Assembly (NCBI GenBank): GCA_023151275.1
Contig: JAKLJI010000001.1
Span: 334,409-398,408 of the forward strand
Direction of reading: 5' to 3'
Length of the DNA stretch: 64,000 nucleotides
From: Bacteroidia bacterium
GTDB lineage: Bacteria; Bacteroidota; Bacteroidia; UKL13-3
The notes beneath the pieces were generated by a model, which was not told the origin of the DNA, ran no database searches, and saw nothing but the letters and a program-made list of their open reading frames with translations. Of this stretch, positions 17,751 to 26,866 are shown in pieces; the first letter of the stretch is position 1, and each line of letters starts with the position of its first letter. The translations under genes and the position numbers were made by a program.

Positions 17751-20195
17751 ATGAAATTCAAATTACTAATCGTTTCCATGGGCTTTGCCCTCATTGCTTC
17801 TGCACAAAGTCAGCACAAAAGTTATCTAAAAGACCAAGTGACTTACCGCGAGCATCCGCTTGATATTACACACATGAAAGTGGAAGTTTGGTTTGAACCA
17901 AAACAAGGTCTGGTAACCGGAAAAGTTGACCATTCATTCACTACCCTTCAAGAAACGGTTGATTCATTTTACTTTGATGCTCCGGCAATTGAGATAAGCT
18001 CGTGTACCATCAATGGAGCTGTAACGAAAACAAAATCAAACAAAAATGGCGTTTGGATATATCCGCAAAAAAGTTTGAAATGGACACAAAGCGGAATCAT
18101 TCATATTGAGTACAGTTGCAAACCCAAGCGTGGAATTTACTTCATTGGCTGGAATGAACCTGAAGCGGAAAAACCGGACCCTTTTGCAGTAAGGCAACAA
18201 ATCTGGACGCAAGGACAAGGTATTGACAACCGCCACTGGATACCCATGTACGATGATATGAACGATAAGTTCACCACAGAAACGCTTATTCATTTTGAAG
18301 CTGGATACGAAGTGCTATCCAATGGCTTACTGGTTAAAAAATCAAAGGATAAAGACGGCAAACTAAGCTGGCATTATAAAATGTCGAAACCCCATGCCGG
18401 CTATTTGTTAATGATTGGCATTGGCAAATATGGTATTGCAACCGACAAATCGACCAAAAGAGGTGTTCCATTAAAATATTACTACTATCCTGAATTCAAA
18501 GAAAGGTTAGCGCCAACCTACCGCTATACCCCAGCCATGATTGACTTTATGGAAGAATACACAGGAATAAATTATCCTTGGGAAAGCTACTCGCAAATCA
18601 TGGTACAGGACTTTTTGTATGGTGCCATGGAAAACACCACCGCAACTGTTTTTGGAGATTTTTTCAACGTTGATGAACGCGCTTATCTCGACAGAAACTA
18701 CGTGGGCGTAAACATGCACGAATTAACCCACCAATGGTTTGGCGATTACATTACAGCTCGTGATGGACGCGACACCTGGCTTCAGGAAAGCTTTGCAACC
18801 TTCTTCCCAAAACAATTCTCACGTGTTACCGATGGAAAAGAGGAGTGGGATTGGCAACGCAGAGCCAATCAAAACTCGGCGATTGAAGCTGGCAAAAAAG
18901 ACAATTTTGCGGTTCGTCATTCACAAGGAGGAACAGCACGTGTTTACCCAAAAGGTTCAGCAGTAATTTCAATGTTGGAATATGTGCTGGGTGAGGCACA
19001 ATGGAAAAAAGTGCTGAACCATTACCTGAAAAAACACGCCTATGCCAATGTTGAAACCAACGATTTGCAACAAGCCGTTAAAGATGTGTTGGGATTGAAT
19101 TTGGATTGGTTTTTTGACCAATGGATTTACCGCGGAGGCGAGCCTCATTACCGTGTTCATTACGAAGACCTAACGTATCAGGATGGAAGCCGGGCAACAG
19201 AAATTGCCATTGAACAAATTCATACCAAAAGCGAAACTGTTGGCGACTTCCAAATGCCAATTGTATTGGAAGTGGTTTACCAGGATGGCAGCAAATCAAG
19301 CGTGAAAGAAGTACTATCTTCAGACTTTGAAGTGGTTAAAATTCCAAATTCAGCCAAGAAGAAAATTGCCTATGTTCTGTTTGATCCGGGGTCGAATATC
19401 TTGAAACAACTTACATTTAAGAAAAGCTTTGAAGAGTTAGAGAACCAATTGGAAATGGCAGCAGAATACTTGGATAGGTATGATGCAGCAGTTCAACTCA
19501 GAGACATTGAAACCGAAAAAAAGCGTGAAGTGTTGATGGAAGCCCTGAAGCGTGAAAAGCATCATGGAATAGTAAATGAGCTCATCAATCAACTGAGCCA
19601 GGACAAAGACGAACAGGTTCAACAACTCTTGCAAAAAACCATGAGCCATCCCAAGTCGGCGGTACGTGAAAACATACTGGCCAAAACCAGAAAACCGGAA
19701 GGCGCCTGGAAACCTCTATTCGAAAAAGCCCTTGGAGATTCAAGTTATGATGTTGTTAAAACAGCCCTCGAAAAACTATGCAGAAATTATCCTGCAGAAG
19801 CTGAGAACTTCCTCAAACAAACATCTACCGTGGAGGGAATGAACAAAGCAGTACGTTTAAAATGGCTTGAACTATCGGTAGAATTTGGCAGCAACGAAGC
19901 CGCTGCAAAAGCAGAACTTGAAAAAATAAGTTCATCGGCATTTGAATTTAGAAGCCGGGTTGCAAGTTTTCAGGTATTGAAAAACCTGAATCACTTCTCG
20001 GAAAAAGTTGCTGAAAACCTGCTTCAAGCATGCCAATCATCGAATGGAAGACTTGCGGGACCTGCCGCTGAAAGCCTAAACCATTTCTGCCAGCAAACCA
20101 AATTCAGACAGGTAGCCGAACAAGCTTACCGCAAACTGGATAGCAGCCAAAAAGAAAAGGTTCAAAAACACTTTACCTTATTTAACGCACTCTAA
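17751..20195 (+). CDS. M1 family zinc aminopeptidase
   Basis: An 814-residue metallopeptidase with a Sec signal peptide (MKFKLLIVSMGFALIASAQ), so exported. The substrate-binding GAMEN motif (YGAMENTTATVF) lies near residue 290 and the zinc site HELTH near 322, with the third ligand Glu in WLQESFATFF 18 residues later. The N-terminal ~200 residues form the beta-saddle; the C-terminal ~230 residues are helical repeats (HEAT-like) rich in Lys and Glu. It removes N-terminal residues from peptides, presumably in the periplasm, for nutrition or turnover. An outer-membrane protein gene begins 4 bases after the stop, suggesting one transcript. Confidence 0.94.
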   Translation: MKFKLLIVSMGFALIASAQSQHKSYLKDQVTYREHPLDITHMKVEVWFEPKQGLVTGKVDHSFTTLQETVDSFYFDAPAIEISSCTINGAVTKTKSNKNGVWIYPQKSLKWTQSGIIHIEYSCKPKRGIYFIGWNEPEAEKPDPFAVRQQIWTQGQGIDNRHWIPMYDDMNDKFTTETLIHFEAGYEVLSNGLLVKKSKDKDGKLSWHYKMSKPHAGYLLMIGIGKYGIATDKSTKRGVPLKYYYYPEFKERLAPTYRYTPAMIDFMEEYTGINYPWESYSQIMVQDFLYGAMENTTATVFGDFFNVDERAYLDRNYVGVNMHELTHQWFGDYITARDGRDTWLQESFATFFPKQFSRVTDGKEEWDWQRRANQNSAIEAGKKDNFAVRHSQGGTARVYPKGSAVISMLEYVLGEAQWKKVLNHYLKKHAYANVETNDLQQAVKDVLGLNLDWFFDQWIYRGGEPHYRVHYEDLTYQDGSRATEIAIEQIHTKSETVGDFQMPIVLEVVYQDGSKSSVKEVLSSDFEVVKIPNSAKKKIAYVLFDPGSNILKQLTFKKSFEELENQLEMAAEYLDRYDAAVQLRDIETEKKREVLMEALKREKHHGIVNELINQLSQDKDEQVQQLLQKTMSHPKSAVRENILAKTRKPEGAWKPLFEKALGDSSYDVVKTALEKLCRNYPAEAENFLKQTSTVEGMNKAVRLKWLELSVEFGSNEAAAKAELEKISSSAFEFRSRVASFQVLKNLNHFSEKVAENLLQACQSSNGRLAGPAAESLNHFCQQTKFRQVAEQAYRKLDSSQKEKVQKHFTLFNAL

Positions 20196-20199
20196 CCAA

Positions 20200-20877
20200 A
20201 TGAAAAAACAACTGGCAACATTGCTCCTATTCGTGAGCACATTTTCTGCATTTGGTCAACTGAAGTATTACAAAACGGAAAACGGTGAATTCATTTTCTC
20301 TTTTGCACGCTACCAAATCAACAATGAATCCATAAACACTCCCTTGCGTTTCTCGGGTTTCTTCCATTACGGTGAACAACTGCATATTGATTTTAACAAC
20401 TATGTTGGCGTTTTTTCAGGTTGGGGAATTCGCAATGTAGGGTTTACATCTAGCAATGGCGATACCATGTACAAGCGAAGAAACTACTACGTTGGAATAC
20501 CGGTAGCCATTAAAGTTGGCGACATGAAAAACAAAAACTTCATTTACGCCGGAGCAGAAGTTGAATTGGCGGTGAACTACAAGGAAAAACTTTTTGTAAA
20601 GGGAGATAAAATCGGCTCAGCCAAATTTAACTCCTGGTTTAGCGAACGCACGCCCTTACTCATGCCATCTGTTTTTGGAGGCTTCCAAATGAAATCAGGT
20701 TATAACCTGGGCTTTCGGTATTACCTGAAAGACTTTTTGAATCCCAACTTCAGTGAAAAAGGCATCAAACCTTATCAGAACACAACGCAATCCAATGTTT
20801 TTTACATTTCACTTTCTTACCAGTTTAAATCGGGAAGAAAAGCGAAAAATAAAACAAGCATTCCCAGTTCCATCTAA
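20200..20877 (+). CDS. Putative outer-membrane beta-barrel protein
   Basis: A 225-residue protein with a signal peptide (MKKQLATLLLFVSTFSAFGQ). The mature part has alternating aromatic and glycine-rich strands (GFFHYGEQLHIDFNNYVGVFSG, FYISLSYQFKS) typical of small outer-membrane barrels. It is very close to the upstream aminopeptidase gene (4 bases), so probably co-expressed. No named family is recognised. The C-terminus is basic rather than ending on a terminal aromatic residue. Confidence 0.7.
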   Translation: MKKQLATLLLFVSTFSAFGQLKYYKTENGEFIFSFARYQINNESINTPLRFSGFFHYGEQLHIDFNNYVGVFSGWGIRNVGFTSSNGDTMYKRRNYYVGIPVAIKVGDMKNKNFIYAGAEVELAVNYKEKLFVKGDKIGSAKFNSWFSERTPLLMPSVFGGFQMKSGYNLGFRYYLKDFLNPNFSEKGIKPYQNTTQSNVFYISLSYQFKSGRKAKNKTSIPSSI

Positions 20878-20972
20878 CCATTTGCAGCAATAATTAGCCC
20901 AATTAAAGATAAGAAACAGACAATCAATAAATGCAGGGTTGGTAATGTGAAAAGCGAAAACTATTTTGCTAT

Positions 20973-21191
20973 ATGATTGTAAGCTGTCCTACCTGCACAG
21001 AGACTGTATCGCTAGATGGTATTGCTATTGCAGATATTATCTCAAGTAAGCTCACTTGTCCAATTTGTGGAAAAGGCTTTAAACCCGGCGAAAACAGCAA
21101 AGCAGCTGACGACATGCTGGAAGAACTAAAAGACGAGCTAACCATTCTGAGAAGTTTGGAATTGAAATCACGATTGTTTGACGATTGCTGA
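20973..21191 (+). CDS. Small zinc-ribbon protein
   Basis: A 72-residue protein with two CxxC pairs, CPTC at about 5-8 and CPIC at about 30-33, spaced like a one-zinc ribbon, followed by an acidic amphipathic helix (DDMLEELKDELTILRSLELK). It resembles MJ0042-type or other short zinc ribbons. The fold probably binds one Zn and perhaps a protein or nucleic acid partner; nothing more can be said. It sits between a barrel protein gene and the metK leader. Confidence 0.65.
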   Translation: MIVSCPTCTETVSLDGIAIADIISSKLTCPICGKGFKPGENSKAADDMLEELKDELTILRSLELKSRLFDDC

Positions 21192-21218
21192 AAATTTTTA
21201 TTTATTGCTAATCACAAC

Positions 21219-21248
21219 TTTGTAATTTGAGCGAAAAAATTACTTTTG
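21219..21248 (+). promoter_or_regulatory. metK promoter
   Basis: TTTG at 21219-21222, 18 bases, then TACTTTTG at 21241-21248: a close match to the Bacteroidota -33/-7 consensus. It places the RNA start near 21254, directly at the 5' edge of the structured leader. Confidence 0.75.
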
Positions 21249-21255
21249 CAGCGCA

Positions 21256-21328
21256 TGAAGAATCAGACTGGGTCTGATGCCAACCGGGCAGAACACCACG
21301 GTGGCAAAACCATGCGGGCATTCTTGTC
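21256..21328 (+). ncRNA. Candidate SAM-binding riboswitch, metK leader
   Basis: A compact structured leader starts at the predicted RNA 5' end and precedes S-adenosylmethionine synthetase. P1 is AAGAAT (21258-21263) with ATTCTT (21320-21325). P2 is CAGAC (21264-21268), loop TGG, GTCTG (21272-21276). The core GATGCCAACC, then CCACGGTGGCAAAACCATGC, resembles the conserved SAM-I/SAM-IV clan core (GCAACC, then GGUG-C-AAA-CC). It is shorter than standard SAM-I. About 80 bases separate it from the metK ATG. The assignment is based on core resemblance and gene context. Confidence 0.6.
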
Positions 21329-21406
21329 AATTTTGTTCTCAACTGATATTGACCAGATTCCTGCTAGTTTATCTTCTAAAAAAAACAACAACTAATCCTA
21401 GCATAA

Positions 21407-22660
21407 ATGGCTTATTTATTCACTTCAGAGTCGGTTAGTGAAGGTCACCCCGACAAGGTTGCGGATCAGATTTCTGATGCGCTTATTGACAACTTCCTTG
21501 CCTTTGACCCAGATTCAAAGGTTGCCTGCGAAACCCTTGTAACAACCGGACAGGTTGTACTTGCCGGTGAGGTAAAATCAAAAGCATACCTGGATGTTCA
21601 GGAAATTGCGCGTGGTGTTATCCGTAAAATTGGTTACACCAAAAGCGAATACATGTTTGAAGCCAATTCATGTGGCATTCTCTCTGCTATTCACGAACAA
21701 TCAGCCGACATTAACCAAGGTGTTGACCGCAAAAAGAAACAAGACCAAGGCGCAGGCGACCAGGGAATGATGTTTGGTTATGCAACTGCAGAAACCGAAG
21801 ATTACATGCCTTTGGCTCTAGACCTTGCTCACAAAATTTTGATTGAGCTTGCTGCTTTACGTCGCGAAAACAAAGCCATCAAATACCTTCGTCCTGATGC
21901 AAAATCACAAGTTACTCTTGAGTATGACGACAACAACAATCCAGTTCGTATTGACTCCATTGTTGTTTCTACCCAGCATGATGATTTTGATACCGAAGCG
22001 AAGATGTTGGCCAAAATCAAAGCCGATATCGTTAAAATTTTGATTCCACGCGTTAAAGCGAAATACAAAAAATACGCTCACCTATTCAACGACAAAATCA
22101 ATTACCACATCAACCCAACCGGAAAATTTGTAATTGGTGGTCCACACGGTGATACAGGCTTAACAGGTCGTAAAATCATCGTAGATACTTACGGTGGAAA
22201 AGGTGCTCACGGTGGTGGTGCATTCTCCGGAAAAGACCCTTCAAAAGTTGACCGTTCAGCAGCTTATGCTACACGCCATATCGCTAAAAACTTGGTTGCA
22301 GCAGGCGTTTGTTCTGAAGTACTTGTTCAGGTTTCGTATGCTATTGGTGTTAAAGACCCAATGGGTATCTACATCAATACTTATGGTACTTCAAAAGTAA
22401 AAATGACAGATGGCCAGATTGCTAAAATGGTTGAGAAGTTGTTTGACATGACTCCTTACGGAATTGAAACCCGTTTGAAACTGCGCAATCCTATTTACTC
22501 AGAAACTGCTGCCTATGGCCACATGGGACGTAAGAATGAGATTGTAGAAAAGACCTTCAAGTCGAACGACGGCAAAACAGTAAAACGCAAAGTGGAACTG
22601 TTTACTTGGGAAAAACTTGACTACGTAGATAAAGTGAAGAAAGCTTTCAAATTGAAATAA
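21407..22660 (+). CDS. metK: S-adenosylmethionine synthetase
   Basis: A 417-residue enzyme making S-adenosylmethionine from methionine and ATP. Conserved motifs are the N-terminal [14 protein letters not shown] (His and Asp at the ATP/metal site), [12 protein letters not shown], the flexible-loop region and [19 protein letters not shown] near the C-terminal domain. The protein carries the lysine-rich insertion around residues 205-230 seen in Bacteroidota versions. It is preceded by a strong promoter and a SAM-riboswitch-like leader, and followed by a hairpin terminator shared with the convergent symporter gene. Confidence 0.97.
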   Translation: MAYLFTSESVSEGHPDKVADQISDALIDNFLAFDPDSKVACETLVTTGQVVLAGEVKSKAYLDVQEIARGVIRKIGYTKSEYMFEANSCGILSAIHEQSADINQGVDRKKKQDQGAGDQGMMFGYATAETEDYMPLALDLAHKILIELAALRRENKAIKYLRPDAKSQVTLEYDDNNNPVRIDSIVVSTQHDDFDTEAKMLAKIKADIVKILIPRVKAKYKKYAHLFNDKINYHINPTGKFVIGGPHGDTGLTGRKIIVDTYGGKGAHGGGAFSGKDPSKVDRSAAYATRHIAKNLVAAGVCSEVLVQVSYAIGVKDPMGIYINTYGTSKVKMTDGQIAKMVEKLFDMTPYGIETRLKLRNPIYSETAAYGHMGRKNEIVEKTFKSNDGKTVKRKVELFTWEKLDYVDKVKKAFKLK

Positions 22661-22663
22661 TGC

Positions 22664-22690
22664 AAAAGGCGGCCTAAAAGGCCGCCTTTT
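22664..22690 (+). terminator. Bidirectional terminator, metK and symporter
   Basis: AAAAGGCGGCC, loop TAAAA, GGCCGCCTTTT, followed by T residues. It ends metK and also the leftward symporter gene, whose stop is at 22691. Confidence 0.92.
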
Positions 22691-24172
22691 TTATTCCTTT
22701 ATTGCTAGGTTTCGGTTTGAAAACAGCCACAGCAAGAAAAACATAATCAAGCCATTTATCAGCAACAATTCATAGCTGAACTTGTATCCGCCAAACCACG
22801 CTTCTGAGTTCAGGTACAACAACAAGGATACCAAGGGTGGAATAATGCTTAACACTGGAACAAACTTGTCTCTTACCTTTCTGTGCGTAAACAAACCAAA
22901 GGCAAACAAACCCAACAAGGGACCATAGGTAAAAGCTGCGATAGTAAAAATTGCATCCAAAATTGAGGTTTGATTTAAACTCCGACTCAACACAATACAC
23001 AACCACAACAAAATGGCAAAGCCTGCATGTACAGCGTGGCGAATTCTTACCTCTTTGCCTGTAGATTCTTGCTCCGTATCAAAACCTAAAAAATCAATGC
23101 AAAAGGAAGTGGTTAACGTGGTTAATACACTATCGGCACTGTTGAAGGTGGCAGCCGTTAAACCAACAATAAAAACCAAAGCAGCCATTAATCCCAAGTG
23201 GTTAATAGCCAAATAAGGAAAGACCTTATCAGTTTGCAACTTTAACGTAGTTGGATCTACCGGTAATTGAATGCCCGATTTTTCAACGTAGATATAAATC
23301 AAAGCTCCCAACGAAAGGAAGAAGAGGTTCACCACAAACACAATTCCGCTAAAGGCAAAAATATTTTTACGCGCCTCTGGCAGGGTGCGAATGCTCAAGT
23401 TTTTTTGCATCATATTTTGATCGAGACCGGTCATTACAATGGTGATAAAAGCACCACTCAGAAATTGCTTAACAAAGAAGTTCTTCTCTTTCCAATCCCA
23501 GAAAAAAGTAGCTGAGAATCGGCTTGAATAAATCTCAGAAACAGCTTGGCTCAAGCTCCAATTCAATTGATTCAAGATAGCCCAAATACTAAGAACCACT
23601 GCCAATAATAAGAAACCCGATTGGAATAAATCTGTCCAAATCAAGGTTTTGATTCCACCCCGATAGGTATAAACCAACATGAGCAAAATAATCAATGCAA
23701 CGGAAACCGGAAAAGGAATTCCCCAGGCATCAAACACAAACAATTGAAGCACATTCACAGCAAGAAGAAGCCTCAAACCTGCGCCAAACAAACGTGAAAC
23801 CAGAAAATAAAAGGAGCCAGTTTTTTGTGAGGCCGAACCAAAGCGATCCAATAAATAGGCATAAATGGAAGTAAGGCGAAGCTTATAATAAACAGGAAGC
23901 AATATCAATGCAATAGCGGCATATCCGGCCAAATAGCCCATAACCAATTGCAAGTAGGCAAAGCTGTTAGAAACAATAGTTCCGGGAAGAGAAATGAAGG
24001 TTACTCCAGAAAGGGAATCCCCAATCATTCCAAAAGCCACCACAAACCATGGCGATTGCCTGTTTCCGATAAAATACCCTTCGTTGGTTTCATTTTTCCC
24101 GGTGAACCAGCTAATACTCAACAAACCAGCAAAATACAAGCCAATGCAAATCAAAATTACCCCTGCACTCAT
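22691..24172 (-). CDS. Sodium:solute symporter (SSS family)
   Basis: A 493-residue inner-membrane protein with about 13 transmembrane helices and the LeuT-like SSS pattern. The N-terminal segment carries WFTGKNETNEGYFIGNRQSPWFVVAFGMIGDSLSG, where GYFIGNR and the first broken helix are typical. YRGGIKTLIWTD and FNSADSVLTTLTTSFCIDFL match helices 5 and 8-9; the latter region coordinates Na+ in the family. The solute is not identifiable from sequence alone (sugar, amino acid, proline and sialic acid are all known in this family). It stands alone, convergent with metK. Confidence 0.92.
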   Translation of the reverse strand: MSAGVILICIGLYFAGLLSISWFTGKNETNEGYFIGNRQSPWFVVAFGMIGDSLSGVTFISLPGTIVSNSFAYLQLVMGYLAGYAAIALILLPVYYKLRLTSIYAYLLDRFGSASQKTGSFYFLVSRLFGAGLRLLLAVNVLQLFVFDAWGIPFPVSVALIILLMLVYTYRGGIKTLIWTDLFQSGFLLLAVVLSIWAILNQLNWSLSQAVSEIYSSRFSATFFWDWKEKNFFVKQFLSGAFITIVMTGLDQNMMQKNLSIRTLPEARKNIFAFSGIVFVVNLFFLSLGALIYIYVEKSGIQLPVDPTTLKLQTDKVFPYLAINHLGLMAALVFIVGLTAATFNSADSVLTTLTTSFCIDFLGFDTEQESTGKEVRIRHAVHAGFAILLWLCIVLSRSLNQTSILDAIFTIAAFTYGPLLGLFAFGLFTHRKVRDKFVPVLSIIPPLVSLLLYLNSEAWFGGYKFSYELLLINGLIMFFLLWLFSNRNLAIKE

Positions 24173-24341
24173 GCTACGAATGTAAACTTAGGCGACTTAA
24201 ATTTTACTAAGGCAGCAGGAAAGCATACACAATCTGAAAATGCTGTACATTTTTGTAAAAAAACTGCAATAAGGATGAAATACTTTTTTCACCTTTGCCC
24301 GGTTATAAAACTGGCACCATTTTTTCTATTCAATCAAACCA

Positions 24342-24815
24342 ATGAAACTGGAAGTTAAAGAGTCGAGCATTCCGAATTGTGGCAAAGGCCTATTCACCAA
24401 AACTGCGATTAAGCGTGGTGAAAAGGTGGTTGAATACACCGGTGAAATCATTACCTGGAAGGAGTGTCAAAAAAGAAACGAGGCCATGGAAGATGGTTTT
24501 GGAGCTTATTACTTTTATGTTTCAGATAGGAAATGCATAGATGCGCAACACGTGCCAGAATCCCTAGCACGTTATGCCAATGATGCAGCCGGTTTTACCC
24601 GCATACCCGGAATTAGAAACAATTGTCGCTTTGAGGTGATTAGAAGCAGAGCTTACATTATTGCAAGCCGAAACCTGAAACCGGGAGAGGAAATCTTTGT
24701 AGCTTACGGAAAAGACTATTGGAACGCGCTTCGTTCCAATGGAATTGGACCCAAAGAGGAAACCAAAACGAAAACAACAAAGACAAAACGAAAAGCCTCA
24801 AAAGCAAAAAGCTAA
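24342..24815 (+). CDS. SET-domain protein (putative lysine methyltransferase)
   Basis: A 157-residue protein that is almost entirely a SET domain: an N-terminal SIPNCGKGLFTKTAIKRGE strand region, VEYTGEIITW, the RYANDAAG motif (counterpart of RFxNHS, binding SAM) near residue 86, and the C-terminal GEEIFVAYGKDYW with the catalytic-site Tyr. No post-SET zinc cysteines are seen. The tail is Lys- and Thr-rich. SET proteins transfer methyl groups from SAM to protein lysines; bacterial targets are mostly unknown. It is monocistronic. Confidence 0.9.
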   Translation: MKLEVKESSIPNCGKGLFTKTAIKRGEKVVEYTGEIITWKECQKRNEAMEDGFGAYYFYVSDRKCIDAQHVPESLARYANDAAGFTRIPGIRNNCRFEVIRSRAYIIASRNLKPGEEIFVAYGKDYWNALRSNGIGPKEETKTKTTKTKRKASKAKS

Positions 24816-24865
24816 TCCATAAATCGCTAAATATTTACAGCTATTTTATTTTATCTGATAAATTC

Positions 24866-24873
24866 TATTTTTG
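24866..24873 (+). promoter_or_regulatory. Putative -7 box for the DUF4468 gene
   Basis: TATTTTTG fits TAnnTTTG and lies 35 bases upstream of the ATG at 24909. No clear -33 box is seen at the expected distance, so the call is moderate. Confidence 0.5.
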
Positions 24874-24908
24874 AAACCCCTGAAAATACAGGAAAACCAA
24901 GATCAAGC

Positions 24909-25610
24909 ATGAAAAAAACCTTCAGTCACTTAGTTGTTTTACTGGTACTGTTTTTGGGCAGCGCAACCTTGAAAGCTCAGGTAGGAGAACCTGAATCTCC
25001 TGGTTTTGACTTCAATTATTCGGACTCAACCTCTTTAGACTCAGGAGCTGTTTCCGAAGACCAAGAAGGTTCAGACAAATCCAATGAGAAAACAGACCCG
25101 CTTACAAAACCTTACGAAAGGATTGTTTTGACCGTTGATTCTACTACCAATTTAATCACCTATTCAGGTGTGGTAGAACAAGAAGAAAGTGGCTCTGACT
25201 CACTTTACCTTAGAACCAAGCGTTGGGCAGAGAAGGCATTTACCAAAGACACCAAAGTAGAGCTTGATAAACGCAACCAAAAGTTGGTTTACATAGCCTA
25301 TATACCTGCTTATTCTTACTTGAATAAGTACACCAAGCGCAATATTGGTAAATACGAAATGAAGTTTACGGTTTTGATTAAAGAAGGCCGCTACAAATAC
25401 AGCGTTTCTAACTTGGTTCACGAGTCTGTAAAACCAGCAGGAGCAAGCAAAGCCAACCGCAATTATTTTGAGTTTTACTACACCAGCATCAACAATGTAA
25501 GGCAGTACGATTCAGTATTAAGAGCAGCTGATAAAGATATTCAGGCCCTTTTGGCCAGCTACCGGGAGGCTATGAAAGAACCTAAAGTTGTTGATGAAGA
25601 CGATTGGTAG
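24909..25610 (+). CDS. DUF4468 domain protein, secreted
   Basis: A 233-residue protein with a Sec signal peptide (MKKTFSHLVVLLVLFLGSATLKAQ), an acidic Ser/Asp/Glu-rich linker (residues 25-65) and a C-terminal DUF4468 domain (about 75-190). In the domain, YERIVLTVDSTTNLITYSGVVEQ is followed by LYLRTKRWAEKAF and YEMKFTVLIKEGRYKYSVSNL. This TBP-like domain is common in exported Bacteroidota proteins; no activity is established. A strong terminator follows. Confidence 0.88.
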   Translation: MKKTFSHLVVLLVLFLGSATLKAQVGEPESPGFDFNYSDSTSLDSGAVSEDQEGSDKSNEKTDPLTKPYERIVLTVDSTTNLITYSGVVEQEESGSDSLYLRTKRWAEKAFTKDTKVELDKRNQKLVYIAYIPAYSYLNKYTKRNIGKYEMKFTVLIKEGRYKYSVSNLVHESVKPAGASKANRNYFEFYYTSINNVRQYDSVLRAADKDIQALLASYREAMKEPKVVDEDDW

Positions 25611-25628
25611 AAAAACGAAATTCCTATT

Positions 25629-25664
25629 AAAAAGGCTGCTGGTTTGAAATCAGCAGCCTTTTTT
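25629..25664 (+). terminator. Intrinsic terminator after the DUF4468 gene
   Basis: AAAAAGGCTGCTG (25629-25641), a 9-base loop, then CAGCAGCCTTTTTT: a 13-base stem with T-run, 18 bases past the stop. Confidence 0.93.
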
Positions 25665-25826
25665 GTGCCAAGAATTTTCAGTTAAGCCAATAGATAATAA
25701 GCAACCATGAAATAACTATTACCCTAAATTCATTCAAGGCATTTTCAGAAAGTTGGTGCTACCTCAGGGCTTTTACCCAGAAAAACCAAATTCTCCTAAT
25801 CAAGATTCAAGCAAAAAAACGGGCCC

Positions 25827-26573
25827 TTAGTTAGGAATAAAGTAATAATCCCCTTTATCGTACGAAAGCGCTTCTTGGATATTGAGGGCTTGAAGTTTTC
25901 CTTCTTTTAAACGATACGGAGCATAATTCCAGGTGCCCAGCAATTCAAGCATTTTCCTTTTGTTTTCTGCCTCACTAATCTCAATTTGAATGGTTGGTTT
26001 GAAACGCATAATGGTTTCTTTCATTTGTGGAAACAAATGAACCTCGTAACCCTCCACATCACATTTCAAGAAATCGAGTTTCTTAAGGTTTGCAAAGAGC
26101 TTATCGGCAACAACCATTTTTGCCGGATAGCTAATTCCGGCCGATTGACTTTGACCCTCTACCACTTTGGTTAATCCATGCCTGAACACGCCATCCATAA
26201 CCGGAGTTTCTAGGGTGATTTCCTTTTCTTCAGCACCCAAAGCCAATTGGTAAAGGGTGATGTTCTTTTGGGCAAAAGTTCCGGCATTTTTCATGAAAAC
26301 ACGTGCAAACAAAGGCACAGGCTCTACGGAATAAACATGGCCTGAGTTGCCAGCGTACTTCGACAAAAAAACCGAGTAATACCCAACGTTTGCACCAATA
26401 TCAATGCAAACAAATCCGGGTTTTATCAATTCTTTCAGATAAAACAATTCCGGGTATTTGCTTTTCAGAAACCCATTTGAAATAAGTCGGATATAGGTTT
26501 GACTAACAAGTCCTAAATACGATTCTGCACCCAACAATTGGAGCAGAATGGAACGAATCTTTTTTTCAATCAT
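25827..26573 (-). CDS. FkbM family methyltransferase
   Basis: A 248-residue Rossmann-fold SAM-dependent methyltransferase. The SAM-binding motif I is VCIDIGANVGYYSVFLS (about residues 55-71), with GHVYSVEPVPLF as motif II and FLKCDVEGYEVHLF as motif III, the FkbM signature. FkbM enzymes O-methylate polyketides, glycans or other small molecules; the substrate here is unknown. The start overlaps the stop of the DUF4834 gene by 4 bases, so the two are translationally coupled at the end of a five-gene minus-strand cluster. Confidence 0.92.
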   Translation of the reverse strand: MIEKKIRSILLQLLGAESYLGLVSQTYIRLISNGFLKSKYPELFYLKELIKPGFVCIDIGANVGYYSVFLSKYAGNSGHVYSVEPVPLFARVFMKNAGTFAQKNITLYQLALGAEEKEITLETPVMDGVFRHGLTKVVEGQSQSAGISYPAKMVVADKLFANLKKLDFLKCDVEGYEVHLFPQMKETIMRFKPTIQIEISEAENKRKMLELLGTWNYAPYRLKEGKLQALNIQEALSYDKGDYYFIPN

Positions 26574-26800
26574 TCCTTTACTTCCTCATAGTCAACATAC
26601 TCCCCAATCTGGTCTTTGCCATTTTTTCCGGAACCTTTCACCTTGCTGTTAATGGTTACTGTACCTTCCGGTTCACGGTCTTCTGCAGGAGCATTTGGCC
26701 TCACCTGGTGGTGATAAACATTTACCTTGAAGGCATTGCCGAACAAAAACCTGAAAAGGAAATAAAACAAAACGGCATAAAAGAGAAATTTAAGTATCAT
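26570..26800 (-). CDS. DUF4834 family membrane protein
   Basis: A small protein of 76 residues if the ATG at 26800 is used (MILKFLFYAVLFYFLFRFLFG); an ATG at 26836 would add 12 residues ahead of the membrane segment and is less typical. One N-terminal transmembrane helix is followed by a polar, charged cytoplasmic tail ending YVDYEEVKE. This matches the DUF4834 pattern of Bacteroidota. Function is unknown. It overlaps the FkbM methyltransferase gene by 4 bases. Confidence 0.8.
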   Translation of the reverse strand: MILKFLFYAVLFYFLFRFLFGNAFKVNVYHHQVRPNAPAEDREPEGTVTINSKVKGSGKNGKDQIGEYVDYEEVKE

Positions 26801-26866
26801 TTCAGGCGGTTTGAGGAGCAAAGATGCGAAATTCAAGGCAATTTCTACCCTTAGTTCTGCTTTGTC

